From: Chloroflexota bacterium
GTDB taxonomy: Bacteria > Chloroflexota > UBA6077 > JACCZL01
DNA length: 64,000 bases
Reading direction: 5' to 3'
Assembly: GCA_020845495.1 (NCBI GenBank)
Contig: JADLFM010000137.1
Coordinates: 62,001 to 126,000, forward strand
This document shows, one piece after another, positions 20,052 through 28,591 of this stretch. Each line of letters begins with the position of its first letter. Position 1 is the stretch's first letter. The position numbers and the translations under genes were made by a program. Below the pieces are notes generated by a model, which saw only the letters and a list, made by a program, of their open reading frames with translations, was not told where the DNA came from and did not search any database.

Positions 20052-21290
20052 ATGTCCAACACGTTCATGACGTCGCCGAGCGTGCTGTTCACCTCGGAGT
20101 CGGTCACCGAGGGGCACCCGGACAAGATCTGCGACCAGATCTCGGACGCCGTGCTCGACTGGTCCCTGGAACAGACGCCGACTGCCCGCGTGGCCTGTGA
20201 GGCCGGCATCAAATCTGACGAGGCTGACGACTGGGTCGCTGTGTTCGGCGAGGTCACCCCGCTCCCGCCGAAGCATGTGGTCCGAGACCTCGTCCGTAAG
20301 ACGCTCAACGAGATTGGGTATACCGAGCGGTCGTACGGCACGGCCGGCAAGACGGCGCACATCGAGGTCCACCTGTCCGGGCAATCGGCCGACATCGCGC
20401 TCGGTGTCGACAAGGCGCTGGAGGCGAAGCAGCACGAGATCAGCGACAACCTCGACACCGGCGCCGGCGACCAGGGCATGATGGTCGGGTTCGCCTGCAA
20501 CGAGACCGAGGAGTTGATGCCGCTCCCGATCGCACTGGCGCACCGGCTGACCCGCCGGCTCACCGAAGTCCGCAAGAACGGTACGCTCGGCTACCTCCGC
20601 CCGGACGGCAAGAGCCAGGTGACCGTCGAGTATCGCTTCGGCAAGCCGGCCCGCGTCGACACCATCGTCATCTCGACGCAACACGCCGAGGACGCCACGC
20701 AGGAGCAGATCGCCGACGACCTGAAGACGTTCGTCATTCGGCCGATCGTCCCGAAAGAACTGCTCGAAAATACTCGCATCCTGATCAATCCGACCGGTCG
20801 GTTCGTCATCGGCGGGCCGTGGGGTGACTCGGGCCTGACCGGGCGCAAGATCATCGTCGATACCTACGGCGGCATGGCACGCCACGGCGGCGGCGCCTTC
20901 TCGGGCAAGGATCCGACCAAAGTCGACCGCTCAGCTGCCTACGCCGCTCGCTACGTCGCCAAGAACGTGGTGGCGGCCGGCCTGGCCGAGCGATTCGAGG
21001 TGCAGCTTGCGTACGCCATCGGCGTGGCGAAGCCGGTCTCGATCATGACCGAGTCCTTCGCCACCAACACGGTGGACGAGGAGATCATCCGAGATCTCAT
21101 CGAGAAGCATTTCGATCTCCGGCCCGCGGCGATCATCAAGGAGCTCGACCTGCGACGGCCGATCTACAAGCGGACTGCGGCCTACGGCCATTTCGGGCGC
21201 AACGACATCGACGCGCCGTGGGAAGCGACCGACAAGGCCGAGATCTTGCGGCGTGAGGCCGGGCTCGGCGAGATGGTCAGCGCCCGCTAG
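20052..21290 (+). CDS. metK: S-adenosylmethionine synthetase
   Basis: MetK makes SAM from methionine and ATP. The 412-residue protein has [20 protein letters not shown] at the N-terminus, the GAGDQGMM motif, the P-loop-like [19 protein letters not shown] signature and C-terminal AYGHFGR. It is the last gene of the riboswitch operon, 23 bases after ahcY with a GAGG/GAAGG purine tract upstream. Placing metK under a SAM-sensing terminator gives direct feedback control. A long palindrome follows the gene. Confidence 0.98.
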   Translation: MSNTFMTSPSVLFTSESVTEGHPDKICDQISDAVLDWSLEQTPTARVACEAGIKSDEADDWVAVFGEVTPLPPKHVVRDLVRKTLNEIGYTERSYGTAGKTAHIEVHLSGQSADIALGVDKALEAKQHEISDNLDTGAGDQGMMVGFACNETEELMPLPIALAHRLTRRLTEVRKNGTLGYLRPDGKSQVTVEYRFGKPARVDTIVISTQHAEDATQEQIADDLKTFVIRPIVPKELLENTRILINPTGRFVIGGPWGDSGLTGRKIIVDTYGGMARHGGGAFSGKDPTKVDRSAAYAARYVAKNVVAAGLAERFEVQLAYAIGVAKPVSIMTESFATNTVDEEIIRDLIEKHFDLRPAAIIKELDLRRPIYKRTAAYGHFGRNDIDAPWEATDKAEILRREAGLGEMVSAR

Positions 21291-21318
21291 CCGTCGCTCA
21301 TCGATCCAGGCGCCCATG

Positions 21319-21366
21319 GGACGCTCGGCCATACCTGGCGAGCTCGCCAGGCGTGGCCGAGCGTCC
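21319..21366. repeat. 48-bp near-perfect palindrome after metK, possible terminator
   Basis: Thirteen bases (21319-21331) pair with 21354-21366, and the inner 18 bases (21334-21351) are themselves a perfect palindrome. Only the two-base step 21332-21333/21352-21353 is mismatched. As RNA it makes a very stable hairpin that could end the metK transcript, though no T-run follows. As DNA it could extrude or bind a dimeric protein. Confidence 0.85.
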
Positions 21367-21494
21367 ACGCAATCTGTCATCCTTCCGCCGCGCCCGCGCG
21401 TCGGGATGTGCTCGACAGGAGGCCGTCAGGTGCGGCCTCAGGACGCGTCGGGCTTCGCCTGACGCATGGCCCACGGAGGAGGCTGTTCGCTCGG

Positions 21495-22466
21495 ATGCGC
21501 GTACTCATCACCGGCGTCGCCGGCTTCGTGGGTCGGCACCTGGCTGCCCAACTGCTCGACGAGGACGGACACGAGGTTTACGGGCTTGCGCGCCCGGGCC
21601 GCGAGACCGTGGGGCTCGATCGCCGCATTCGGCTCGTCCATGGCGATCTCTGCCGGCGACAGGATGTCGACGCTGCACTCGAAGCGGCGCTGCCCGAGGC
21701 GGTCTACCACCTGGCGAGCCAGTCGTCGGTGGCACGGTCGCTTGCCGATCCGCTCCCGACGCTCATCAACAACATCGTCGGACAGGTGAACCTGCTCGAA
21801 TCGGTCGCCGAACGAGCGCCGACGGCGCGTGTGCTCGCGATCGGCTCGAACGAAGAGTACGGCCGCACAGCGCCGGATGAGCTCCCCATCGTCGAGACCA
21901 AAGAGCTCCGCCCGATCAGCCCATACGCCGTCAGCAAGGTCACCCAGGATATGCTGGGGCACCAGTACTTTGCGACGCGTTGCCTGCACATCATCCGAGT
22001 GCGTCCCTTCACGCACACCGGGCCGGGGCAGGCTAGCACCTTCGTCACGCCGGCCTTTGCGCGTCAGCTTGCCGAGATGGAAGCGGGTTTGCGCGCGCCG
22101 AAGATGACGGTCGGTTTTCTCGACGGTCAGCGCGACTTCACGGACGTCCGCGACGTGACCCGTGGCTACCGGCTGCTGATCGAGCGGGGCACACCCGGCG
22201 AGGTCTACAACCTTGGCAGCGGCCAGCCGCGCAGCATTCGCAGTATCCTCGACGGCCTGATCGCCCTGACCAGCGTCCGACCGGCCGTCGAGACGGACCC
22301 CGCCCTGATCCGTCCGCTGGAAGTGTCAGTCCAGTACGCCGACATCACGAAGCTCCATGCGGCCACCGGCTGGCGACCCGAGATCCCCTTCGAACAGACG
22401 CTTGCGGACGTGCTGGCCTACTGGCGGCAGTGCGTCCGCGCCGGCGGAGCCTCCGTCCGCTCCTGA
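21495..22466 (+). CDS. NAD-dependent sugar epimerase/dehydratase, GDP-mannose 4,6-dehydratase-like
   Basis: A 323-residue extended short-chain dehydrogenase. The N-terminal nucleotide-binding motif is TGVAGFVGRHLA, the catalytic YxxxK is SPYAVSKVTQDMLG, and the segment RPFTHTGPGQASTFV is typical of GDP-mannose dehydratase (Gmd) and the related Rmd reductases. FLDGQRDFTDVRDV and the C-terminal TGWRPEIPFEQTLADVL also fit. I take ATG 21495 because the Rossmann motif begins there and GGAGGAGG lies about 13 bases before. The exact substrate, GDP-mannose or another NDP-hexose, is not certain. It precedes membrane glycosyltransferase genes, fitting envelope polysaccharide synthesis. Confidence 0.85.
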   Translation: MRVLITGVAGFVGRHLAAQLLDEDGHEVYGLARPGRETVGLDRRIRLVHGDLCRRQDVDAALEAALPEAVYHLASQSSVARSLADPLPTLINNIVGQVNLLESVAERAPTARVLAIGSNEEYGRTAPDELPIVETKELRPISPYAVSKVTQDMLGHQYFATRCLHIIRVRPFTHTGPGQASTFVTPAFARQLAEMEAGLRAPKMTVGFLDGQRDFTDVRDVTRGYRLLIERGTPGEVYNLGSGQPRSIRSILDGLIALTSVRPAVETDPALIRPLEVSVQYADITKLHAATGWRPEIPFEQTLADVLAYWRQCVRAGGASVRS

Positions 22467-22510
22467 ATCGCGGCACCCAGACTGGCTGTCCACCCACTGA
22501 CCAGCGTACG

Positions 22511-23065
22511 ATGCCCGCCATGACACAGCAAACGACCGAGTGTGCAGCGCGTGGCGCCGTACGCGCGGCTCGGCCGCGTGGCCCTGACGATCCGCTGCGA
22601 CACGCTGGCCAGATGCTCTTCGCCACTCCCGTCATCGGGAGGGCAGCCCGCCTGCTGCCGTACGTCCGCCCGGCGACCGTCGCGGCCCTCGCGCTGCTGG
22701 TCGGGCTCGTCGTGCCGCCCGAGGCGATGACGGCCGGCCCGTCATTTTGCCCGTTCAAGGTGATGACCGGTCTGCCCTGCCCCGGCTGCGGCTTGACCAG
22801 GAGTGTGGTCTTCCTTCTCCACGGCGACCTTACCGCGTCGCTCTATTTCCACCCGCTCGGTATCGTGACCGTCGCCGCGTTCCTCTTCCTGTTGGTCGCG
22901 GACGGCTGGCGCTGGTACCGGGACCGACGTCAGGTCGACCTCTCGTCGACGGCGCTGCTCGACTGGCTGGTGACGACGCCTGCGCCCTGGGTGGCGGTCG
23001 CGGCGTTGGCGCTCGTCTGGGTCGTCAGACTGCCGCTGTTTGTCGCCGGGTTCTGGGTGTTCTGA
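22511..23065 (+). CDS. DUF2752 membrane protein
   Basis: A 184-residue protein with three to four membrane helices and the DUF2752 hallmark CPFKVMTGLPCPGCGLTRSV (about residues 80-99), which includes the CPGCGxTR cysteine motif. The family function is unknown to me; a metal or redox role of the cysteines is only a guess. The start may be ATG 22511 or 22520, neither with a good ribosome binding site. Its 3' end overlaps the end of the convergent glycosyltransferase gene by 136 bases. Confidence 0.8.
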   Translation: MPAMTQQTTECAARGAVRAARPRGPDDPLRHAGQMLFATPVIGRAARLLPYVRPATVAALALLVGLVVPPEAMTAGPSFCPFKVMTGLPCPGCGLTRSVVFLLHGDLTASLYFHPLGIVTVAAFLFLLVADGWRWYRDRRQVDLSSTALLDWLVTTPAPWVAVAALALVWVVRLPLFVAGFWVF

Positions 23066-24402
23066 CTCGAGGCTGCCCGTCCAATTGCTCCCAGGCCCGG
23101 GATGCCACTCGGCAGGCGATCCGACAACGCTCCAGCCAGCCATGCCACCCCATTCCCGACCGCGATGCCCATCAACAGCACGTTCAAGGTCAGCAGTGGC
23201 GCGTAGTAGTGGCTCGAATCGAAGCCGAGGTTGACCGTCGTCACGCCGTACGTCACGGCCACCCAGCACGAGAACAGCGCCATCCTGCCCGCGCGGCGCT
23301 CCCGAAGCTCGCGGACGGTCAGCACTACGGCGACGATGAGCCCGGCGGCCACGAGCGGCGCGTCCGCCGAGAGTGGACCGGGCAGATCCAGCGTGACGTA
23401 GGAGTCGAACAACCGGCGCGCCACCCGGCCAGTCCGGATGCCGAGGTCGGACGCGACGGCCTGACCGGGGAAGTTCTGCTGCTGGGTCAGCATCTCGTCG
23501 CGGCGGTGCTGCACGAGTTGGAGCGTTCGCCCGGCTGGTGAAGGGTAGAGCAGCGGATTGACGAGCACGAAGACGACGAGGGCCGCAAGGCCGAGATCCA
23601 CCCAGGCGCGGAATCCGGCCGTGCGGCCCGTCCGAAGGAGGGCCAGTCCCTGCTGGACTGCCGCGAACAGGAGCGCACCCATGCCGATGAGGCCGCCGCT
23701 CAGCTTTGTGGCCGCTGCCAGCGCTAGCACGACGCCGGCGGCGATTGGGCCGGCGGTCGCGGCGATTGGGCCGGCCGCACCCGGCCGCATGCCGGCCACA
23801 GCGGGCATGACGCGAAGCGCCAGGAACATCGCCAACAGGCTGAAGAAGGCCAGTATCGACTCGGCCAGCGCGCGAGTCCAGAGTGTCGACAACAGAGGAT
23901 TCGCCAGCGCTAGACCAGCCGCCGACAGGCCGGCGAGCGGTCCTGCCGCCGGCCCGGCCAACGTCCGTCCCACGAGGTAGACCAGCACGATCGCCCCGAT
24001 GGCGAAGACGAACACGACCCGGCGAGCCGCCGCCAGGAGTTCAGGCGAGGGGATGTTGCCGGCGTCTTCGTTGAAGGTGCGGTTTCGCAGGCTGTCGTAG
24101 CGGCCGTTCAGTTGATCGGGAGTCCAGCCCTGGAGCGACAGCCCGAAGCCGATGATGTACCGGGCGACCGGCGGATGGGTGAGGATCAGGTAGTTGGGCT
24201 GCCAATCAGGGCCGAGCAGATCGTGCTCGACGAAGGTGATCCAGTAGTAGCGGCTCGTCGAGATCCAGCGACTCTCGTCGATCGTGAACCGCTGGCCCTC
24301 GGCCGGACCCCGCAGGATCAGCACTGCCACAAGCGCCACCGCGAGCACCGGCGCCCAGTCCAGGACCAACCTCCGAAGCGCTACCCGCTCAACCCGCCTC
24401 AT
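22930..24402 (-). CDS. Membrane glycosyltransferase, GT39/PMT-like
   Basis: A 490-residue protein with about ten to twelve membrane helices. The first extracellular loop contains DESRWISTSRYYW and THPPVARYIIGFG, the acidic and HPP motifs expected for GT-C enzymes such as dolichyl- or polyprenyl-phosphate mannosyltransferases. The last 45 residues are Ser/Thr/Ala-rich, lack helices and are encoded antisense to the DUF2752 gene. The donor is likely a polyprenyl-phosphate sugar and the acceptor a protein or lipid outside the membrane. The start ATG 24402 has a GAGG upstream. Confidence 0.8.
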   Translation of the reverse strand: MRRVERVALRRLVLDWAPVLAVALVAVLILRGPAEGQRFTIDESRWISTSRYYWITFVEHDLLGPDWQPNYLILTHPPVARYIIGFGLSLQGWTPDQLNGRYDSLRNRTFNEDAGNIPSPELLAAARRVVFVFAIGAIVLVYLVGRTLAGPAAGPLAGLSAAGLALANPLLSTLWTRALAESILAFFSLLAMFLALRVMPAVAGMRPGAAGPIAATAGPIAAGVVLALAAATKLSGGLIGMGALLFAAVQQGLALLRTGRTAGFRAWVDLGLAALVVFVLVNPLLYPSPAGRTLQLVQHRRDEMLTQQQNFPGQAVASDLGIRTGRVARRLFDSYVTLDLPGPLSADAPLVAAGLIVAVVLTVRELRERRAGRMALFSCWVAVTYGVTTVNLGFDSSHYYAPLLTLNVLLMGIAVGNGVAWLAGALSDRLPSGIPGLGAIGRAASSQNTQNPATNSGSLTTQTSANAATATQGAGVVTSQSSSAVDERST

Positions 24403-24405
24403 CTG

Positions 24406-24441
24406 GCGCAGACCTCGCCAGGTGCGCAGACCTCGCCAGGT
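24406..24441. repeat. Two tandem copies of an 18-bp unit
   Basis: The unit GCGCAGACCTCGCCAGGT is repeated perfectly at 24406-24423 and 24424-24441, just upstream (on the minus strand) of the glycosyltransferase start. It includes the GAGG that could serve as its ribosome binding site, so repeat number could affect translation initiation. Confidence 0.9.
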
Positions 24442-24567
24442 GCGCCAGGGCGCACCCGGGCTGCCATGGGTGCCCTGCTGGGAGGCCGATGGCGACTGAC
24501 CTCCAGAGGAGCCCGGGAAGTGGTCATGAGACGGACGCGCCGAGACGTGGCCGTGATGCCGGATGGA

Positions 24568-24603
24568 TTGACAGGCATCTTCCAGTAGGCGAACATACGT
24601 TCA
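24568..24603 (+). promoter_or_regulatory. Promoter-like TTGACA with overlapping LexA-type box
   Basis: A perfect -35 TTGACA (24568-24573) is followed after 17 bases by GAACAT, a weak -10. The -10 lies inside CGAACATACGTTCA (24590-24603). That sequence matches the Gram-positive/actinobacterial SOS box CGAACRNRYGTTYC at 13 of 14 positions. A repressor bound there would block the promoter. A GAAC-N4-GTTC core is expected about once per 64 kb by chance, so only the overlap with the promoter makes it noteworthy. The downstream gene is the small membrane protein at 24781; the rest of 24403-24780 shows no gene. Confidence 0.4.
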
Positions 24604-24780
24604 GATCAAACGTTCGATGGTGCACGGTGCGGCGGGTCGCGACGGAGGCTGGCACAGTCTCTGCTTAACGGAATCGCCAACCGGCCCCGCGTGTTGCAGA
24701 ACGTAACGCACGTGTCGGCGGCGTGGCGCTCGACCGATCGAGACCCCGGCCGTGGGAACGATCCATCGGGAGGTATCGGG

Positions 24781-25119
24781 ATGACACTGGACGAGACGGG
24801 CACCCTCTGGCTCAGCGATCCGTGGATCGCCGGCGTCGTGTTGTTGGCCGCGGTTGGCCTGCTGCTCTGGTGTCACCTCTGGGGTGAGGCCGGCTCTCCG
24901 CAGGGGGCGCGAGCGCTCATGCGCTCGGCTCGACGCGGCACCGACGCGGGAATCACCCAGGTCGAGTACCTGCTCAACCGCGTGCCAGTCCGTTCTCAGA
25001 CCCGGCCTCTCACCCGGCCTCTCACCCGGCCTCTCACCCGTCCGCACACCCGTGCTCAGGCCCGCCCGGTCCCGCTGGCCGAGCGACGCCGCCATCGGCC
25101 TCACCACGACGCCGCCTGA
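24781..25119 (+). CDS. Small single-pass membrane protein with TRPL repeats, unknown
   Basis: 112 residues from ATG 24781, with GGGAGG eight bases upstream. One membrane helix lies at about residues 15-33 (GVVLLAAVGLLLWCHLW). A soluble region follows, then the repeat TRPLTRPLTRPLTRP and a very basic tail ending RRRHRPHHDAA. I do not recognise a family. The helix orientation with a basic cytoplasmic tail is plausible. It stands between a glycosyltransferase and a bicupin, behind the LexA-like promoter at 24568-24603, so DNA-damage induction is possible but unproven. Confidence 0.55.
   Translation: MTLDETGTLWLSDPWIAGVVLLAAVGLLLWCHLWGEAGSPQGARALMRSARRGTDAGITQVEYLLNRVPVRSQTRPLTRPLTRPLTRPHTRAQARPVPLAERRRHRPHHDAA
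25003..25050. repeat. 12-bp tandem repeat within the small membrane protein gene
   Basis: CGGCCTCTCACC is repeated perfectly three times (25003-25038), followed by a degenerate fourth copy (25039-25050). It keeps the reading frame and encodes the four-residue TRPL repeat. Confidence 0.9.
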
Positions 25120-25324
25120 CCTCCACCGCTGACGTCGTCGTTCGAGGGCTGAAGCCAACGGGCATCGGCCTTCTGCGTTTCTGAGGCGAACAGCGGCGAG
25201 CCGCGCCGCCCCGCTCGCGCCAAAGTCAACTCGGGAACGCCCGCTCCCGACGTACCCGAGCCAGGATCGCCCCGTTCGCGAGTACCAGCGACGGAGCTCC
25301 CGGCCCTTGGTCTTCGGTGGGGCC

Positions 25325-26236
25325 TCAATCCTCGGTGGCGATGGTGGACGGTGCGTCGCCAAGGCTGGCCGGCAGGATCTCGACGGCGACGAACCGCGCT
25401 GGCGCCGCCGGCTTGTTCTCCAGAATGTACGGCTCACGCCCGCTCTCGTAGAAGTAGCCGTTGGTGCCGTAGGTGATCGAGCTATTGTTCCAGTTCTTCC
25501 GAACGGTCGCCGTGCCCTCCTGCACGAAGTAGATCGCCGGTCCCACGTGCACGTGCTCGACCGTCTTCGCCTTCGGGCCGAACTTCATGTCGGTGATCCG
25601 GAGCATGAGCGGCCCCTGGGGCAGGTCGGCGAGCGGGATCTGGACGTACGGCCCGGAGCGCAACTCGCCCTCGTTGTGCCGTCCGGTGCTCGTAAACTGC
25701 TGCTGGCCGTCGAAGCCTCGGCTGGCCGAGAGCAGGTCGAACATCAGCACCCGGTTCTCGTCGGCGCCCCCGTTGACGGCGCGGTGGAGCGGCTCCAGCC
25801 CCTCGAAGTAGCCCTGCCCGATGCCGTAGGTTGTCGAAGCGCCATCCTCGGCGTTCTCGATGGTGATGTTCCCGCGCAGCACATAGTGGGCGCCGACGCC
25901 CAGTTGCTTGTGGTCGAAGATCCGGGCCCCCGGCGACATCTCGAGCTCCGTCACCCGGAACACGTACGGCGCACCTGGCGGCAGCATCTCGATCGTCTTC
26001 TGGAACGGAACCGTCACATCGACATTCTTGCCCCAGACTGGGCCAGTCGGACCGGCCGGGAATGGTGGCACCTTGTTGCCCGAGGCGCCTCCGGCGGCCT
26101 GACCGAGCACGGCGCCGCGCGGCTCCCCAAGGCAAGGCAAGAACACCAGTGCTGCGAGCAGCGCGAAGGCGATCGCCGCCGAAATCCAGAACGTCCCGAG
26201 GCGCTCACCCTTTCGGGGAGGGGCCGATGCGCTCAC
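25325..26236 (-). CDS. Membrane-anchored bicupin protein
   Basis: 303 residues from GTG 26236, with TTGGAGG upstream. Residues about 15-35 form one N-terminal helix, either an uncleaved signal or an anchor. Two cupin-like halves follow. The first has FRVTELEMSPGARIFDHKQ and HYVLRGNITIENA; the second has LRITDMKFGPKAKTVEHVHV and IYFVQEGTATV, with metal-ligand-like histidines in EHVHVGP. No enzyme activity can be assigned. The downstream neighbour on the same strand is NifS/FAH-type metabolism, without obvious linkage. Confidence 0.7.
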   Translation of the reverse strand: MSASAPPRKGERLGTFWISAAIAFALLAALVFLPCLGEPRGAVLGQAAGGASGNKVPPFPAGPTGPVWGKNVDVTVPFQKTIEMLPPGAPYVFRVTELEMSPGARIFDHKQLGVGAHYVLRGNITIENAEDGASTTYGIGQGYFEGLEPLHRAVNGGADENRVLMFDLLSASRGFDGQQQFTSTGRHNEGELRSGPYVQIPLADLPQGPLMLRITDMKFGPKAKTVEHVHVGPAIYFVQEGTATVRKNWNNSSITYGTNGYFYESGREPYILENKPAAPARFVAVEILPASLGDAPSTIATED

Positions 26237-26358
26237 CTGGTTGGTTCCTCCAAGGGCTAGGACGGAGCGGTGACAGCCAGTGTCTGGCCGATGAGCGCCA
26301 CTCGCCCGGCGAGGCTACCAGGCCGGGGCACGCCGCCCGGCCTGGCCTGGGGGCCGGC

Positions 26359-27258
26359 TTAGCGGCCGGAGGTGGTCCGGACCGGATTCCGCAAGACACC
26401 GATCCGCTCGACCGCACACTCGACGACGTCGCCGTCTTGCAGGTACTCCGGTGGGGTTCGTGCGAAGCCGACCCCATGCGGCGTCCCGGTGAGGATGACG
26501 TCGCCCGGTTCGAGCGTCATACCGGCCGAGAGCGACTCGATAGTCGACGGGACGTCGAAGATCAGCTCGCGAGTGTTCGAACGCTGCTTTTCGACGTCGT
26601 TCAGCCGCAGACTGAGGGTCAGGTTGCCTGGGTCGGGGATCTCGTCGGCGGTGACGATCCAGGGGCCGAGCGGGCAAAAGGTGTCGAGGCTCTTGCCCTT
26701 GAAGAACTGGCCGCCATGCCGGCCCTGAAGATCGCGCGCCGAGACGTCGTTGGCGATGGTGTAGCCGAACACGTGGCCGAGCGCGTTGGCCGCCTGAATG
26801 TCGCGTCCCCCTTGCCCGATCACGAAGGTGAACTCGATCTCCCAGTCGATCTTGGTGCTCAGCTTCGGATCGAACTCGATGGCAGCGTCCGGGCCGATCA
26901 CACAGGTCGGCGGTTTGCTGAAGAAGATCGGGTACTTGGGCAGCTTCAACTCCTGGCCGGCTGCCCGTGCCGCTTCCGCGGCGTGATCTTTGTAGTTGAG
27001 GCCGAGGCAGAAGACGTTACGCCGTGGGCGCGGAATGGGCGCGAGCAGGGTCACGCTGGCGAGCGCGACGCTGCTTGACGCACCCTGCTCCGCGGCCTCG
27101 CGGGCGCGGTCGAGCCCCGACGGCCCGGCCTCGATCAATCCGAGCATCGAGGCCGGCAGGTCGCCGTTCGACGCCTTTGCCAGGTCTACTACACGATCGC
27201 CGGCAACAGCCCCCAGGCGCTCAGCGCCATCGGCGTCCCGGAACGTGACGAGCCGCAT
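26359..27258 (-). CDS. Fumarylacetoacetate hydrolase-family protein
   Basis: 299 residues from ATG 27258, with GGAGGGG upstream. The family core is present: GLNYKDHAAEA, the metal-binding IDWEIEFTFVIGQ, GYTIANDVSARDLQ, GKSLDTFCPLGPW and TGTPHGVGFARTPP. Members cleave or isomerise beta-diketones and related acids (fumarylacetoacetate, oxaloacetate, 2-hydroxyhepta-2,4-dienedioate), usually with Mg2+. The particular substrate cannot be told. It lies 50 bases downstream of the cysteine desulfurase start region on the opposite side of that gene's end and may be co-transcribed with it. Confidence 0.88.
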   Translation of the reverse strand: MRLVTFRDADGAERLGAVAGDRVVDLAKASNGDLPASMLGLIEAGPSGLDRAREAAEQGASSSVALASVTLLAPIPRPRRNVFCLGLNYKDHAAEAARAAGQELKLPKYPIFFSKPPTCVIGPDAAIEFDPKLSTKIDWEIEFTFVIGQGGRDIQAANALGHVFGYTIANDVSARDLQGRHGGQFFKGKSLDTFCPLGPWIVTADEIPDPGNLTLSLRLNDVEKQRSNTRELIFDVPSTIESLSAGMTLEPGDVILTGTPHGVGFARTPPEYLQDGDVVECAVERIGVLRNPVRTTSGR

Positions 27259-27308
27259 GTTCCCCTCCAGCAGGCCGGCCTGAGCGGGCACGGCCGTGCT
27301 CTCGCGAG

Positions 27309-28484
27309 TTACTCCCGCGTCCCCAATAGGATGGGCATCAAGGACCGGACCCGCGCCACCACGTCGGGCAGCACCGCGAGCACCCGGTCGATCCCCTCGT
27401 CGTCAATGGCCTGCCCGGTCGTCATTCGGACACTGCCTCGGGCGAGCTCCGGCGGCAGCCCGAGGGCGGTCAGCACGTGCGACACCTCGACCGTCCCGGA
27501 TGTGCAGGCCGAGCCGCTCGAAGCACAGATCTGGTGTTGATCCAGGTTCATCAGGATCGATTCACCATCGGCATTTTCGAAGACGAAGCTCGCGCTGCCC
27601 GCGAGCCGGCGGGTAGGGTGGCCGGTGAGCGTCGCCCCTTCCACGCCCGACACGACGCCCGCGACAAGGCGGTCGCGCAGCCGGCTGGCGTGCGCGTTGC
27701 GCTCCGCCTGCTCGTCATGCGCCAGCCTGAACGCCTCGGCCAGCCCGACGATGCTGGCGACGTTCTCCGTTCCGGCGCGGATGCCGCGCTCCTGGCCGCC
27801 CCCCTGCGCGAGTGGCAGCAGCGACGTGCCGCGCCGAACGTAGAGCACGCCGACGCCCTTTGGGCCGTAGAACTTGTGGGCGCTCAACGAGAGGAGATCT
27901 ACACCTAGCGTTCCGACGTCGAGGTCGAGCGCCCCGGCCGCCTGCACGGCGTCGGTGTGGAACGCTGCGCCGTGGCGCCGCGCAATAGCTGCCGCCTCGG
28001 CGATCGGCTGAATCGTCCCGACCTCGTTGTTCGCCAACATGATCGAGACCAGGATGGTGCCTGGCCGTATCGCCCGCTCGAGGTGCTCCAGGTCGACGGT
28101 GCCGGTGCTATCGACGCGGAGGTACGTCACGTCGAACCCGAAGTGCTTCTCCAGCCACTCACAGGCATGCAGCACGGCATGATGCTCGATGCTGCTGGTG
28201 ACAATGTGGTTCCCCTCGTCGCGCCGCGCGAAGGCCGTGCCCATCACCGCAAGATTGTCGGCCTCGGTCCCACCACTCGTGAACAGCACCTCGGCGGGCC
28301 GGCAGCCGAGCACATCCGCGACGCTGTCGCGCGCCTCGTCGAGTGCCCGCCGCGCCACCCGGCCATGAGCGTACAGGCTGGACGGGTTCCCCCAGCGTGG
28401 CCCGAGATACGGCGCCATCGCCTCGCGGACCCGCGCGTCGAGGGGAGTGGTGGCCGCGTGATCGAGGTAGGCGAGACGACCCAT
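27309..28484 (-). CDS. Cysteine desulfurase (NifS/IscS type)
   Basis: A PLP enzyme that takes sulfur from cysteine as a persulfide for Fe-S clusters or thio-modification. The 391-residue protein has YLDHAATTPLD at the start, SGGTEADNLA, the PLP-lysine motif LSLSAHKFYGPKGVG, and the mobile catalytic cysteine in CASSGSACTSGT. The longer cysteine loop is of the IscS/NifS (group I) type rather than SufS. No IscU, thiI or mnmA is adjacent. A short palindrome (28486-28498) lies immediately upstream of the start codon. Confidence 0.94.
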   Translation of the reverse strand: MGRLAYLDHAATTPLDARVREAMAPYLGPRWGNPSSLYAHGRVARRALDEARDSVADVLGCRPAEVLFTSGGTEADNLAVMGTAFARRDEGNHIVTSSIEHHAVLHACEWLEKHFGFDVTYLRVDSTGTVDLEHLERAIRPGTILVSIMLANNEVGTIQPIAEAAAIARRHGAAFHTDAVQAAGALDLDVGTLGVDLLSLSAHKFYGPKGVGVLYVRRGTSLLPLAQGGGQERGIRAGTENVASIVGLAEAFRLAHDEQAERNAHASRLRDRLVAGVVSGVEGATLTGHPTRRLAGSASFVFENADGESILMNLDQHQICASSGSACTSGTVEVSHVLTALGLPPELARGSVRMTTGQAIDDEGIDRVLAVLPDVVARVRSLMPILLGTRE

Positions 28485-28485
28485 C

Positions 28486-28498
28486 AGGTTTCGAACCT
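28486..28498. repeat. Small palindrome touching the nifS-type start codon
   Basis: AGGTT-TCG-AACCT forms a perfect five-pair hairpin ending one base before the ATG on the minus strand. The only Shine-Dalgarno-like AAGG is part of it, so the hairpin could mask initiation, or the site could be a small operator. Confidence 0.4.
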
Positions 28499-28591
28499 TA
28501 TCACCTTCCCGGACATGCGGGCAAAGCCGGATCCCGCGCAGTGAGCGGCCACGCCGACGCCTGGCTTACCGCAACTGCCGGCCCGGGTGTG

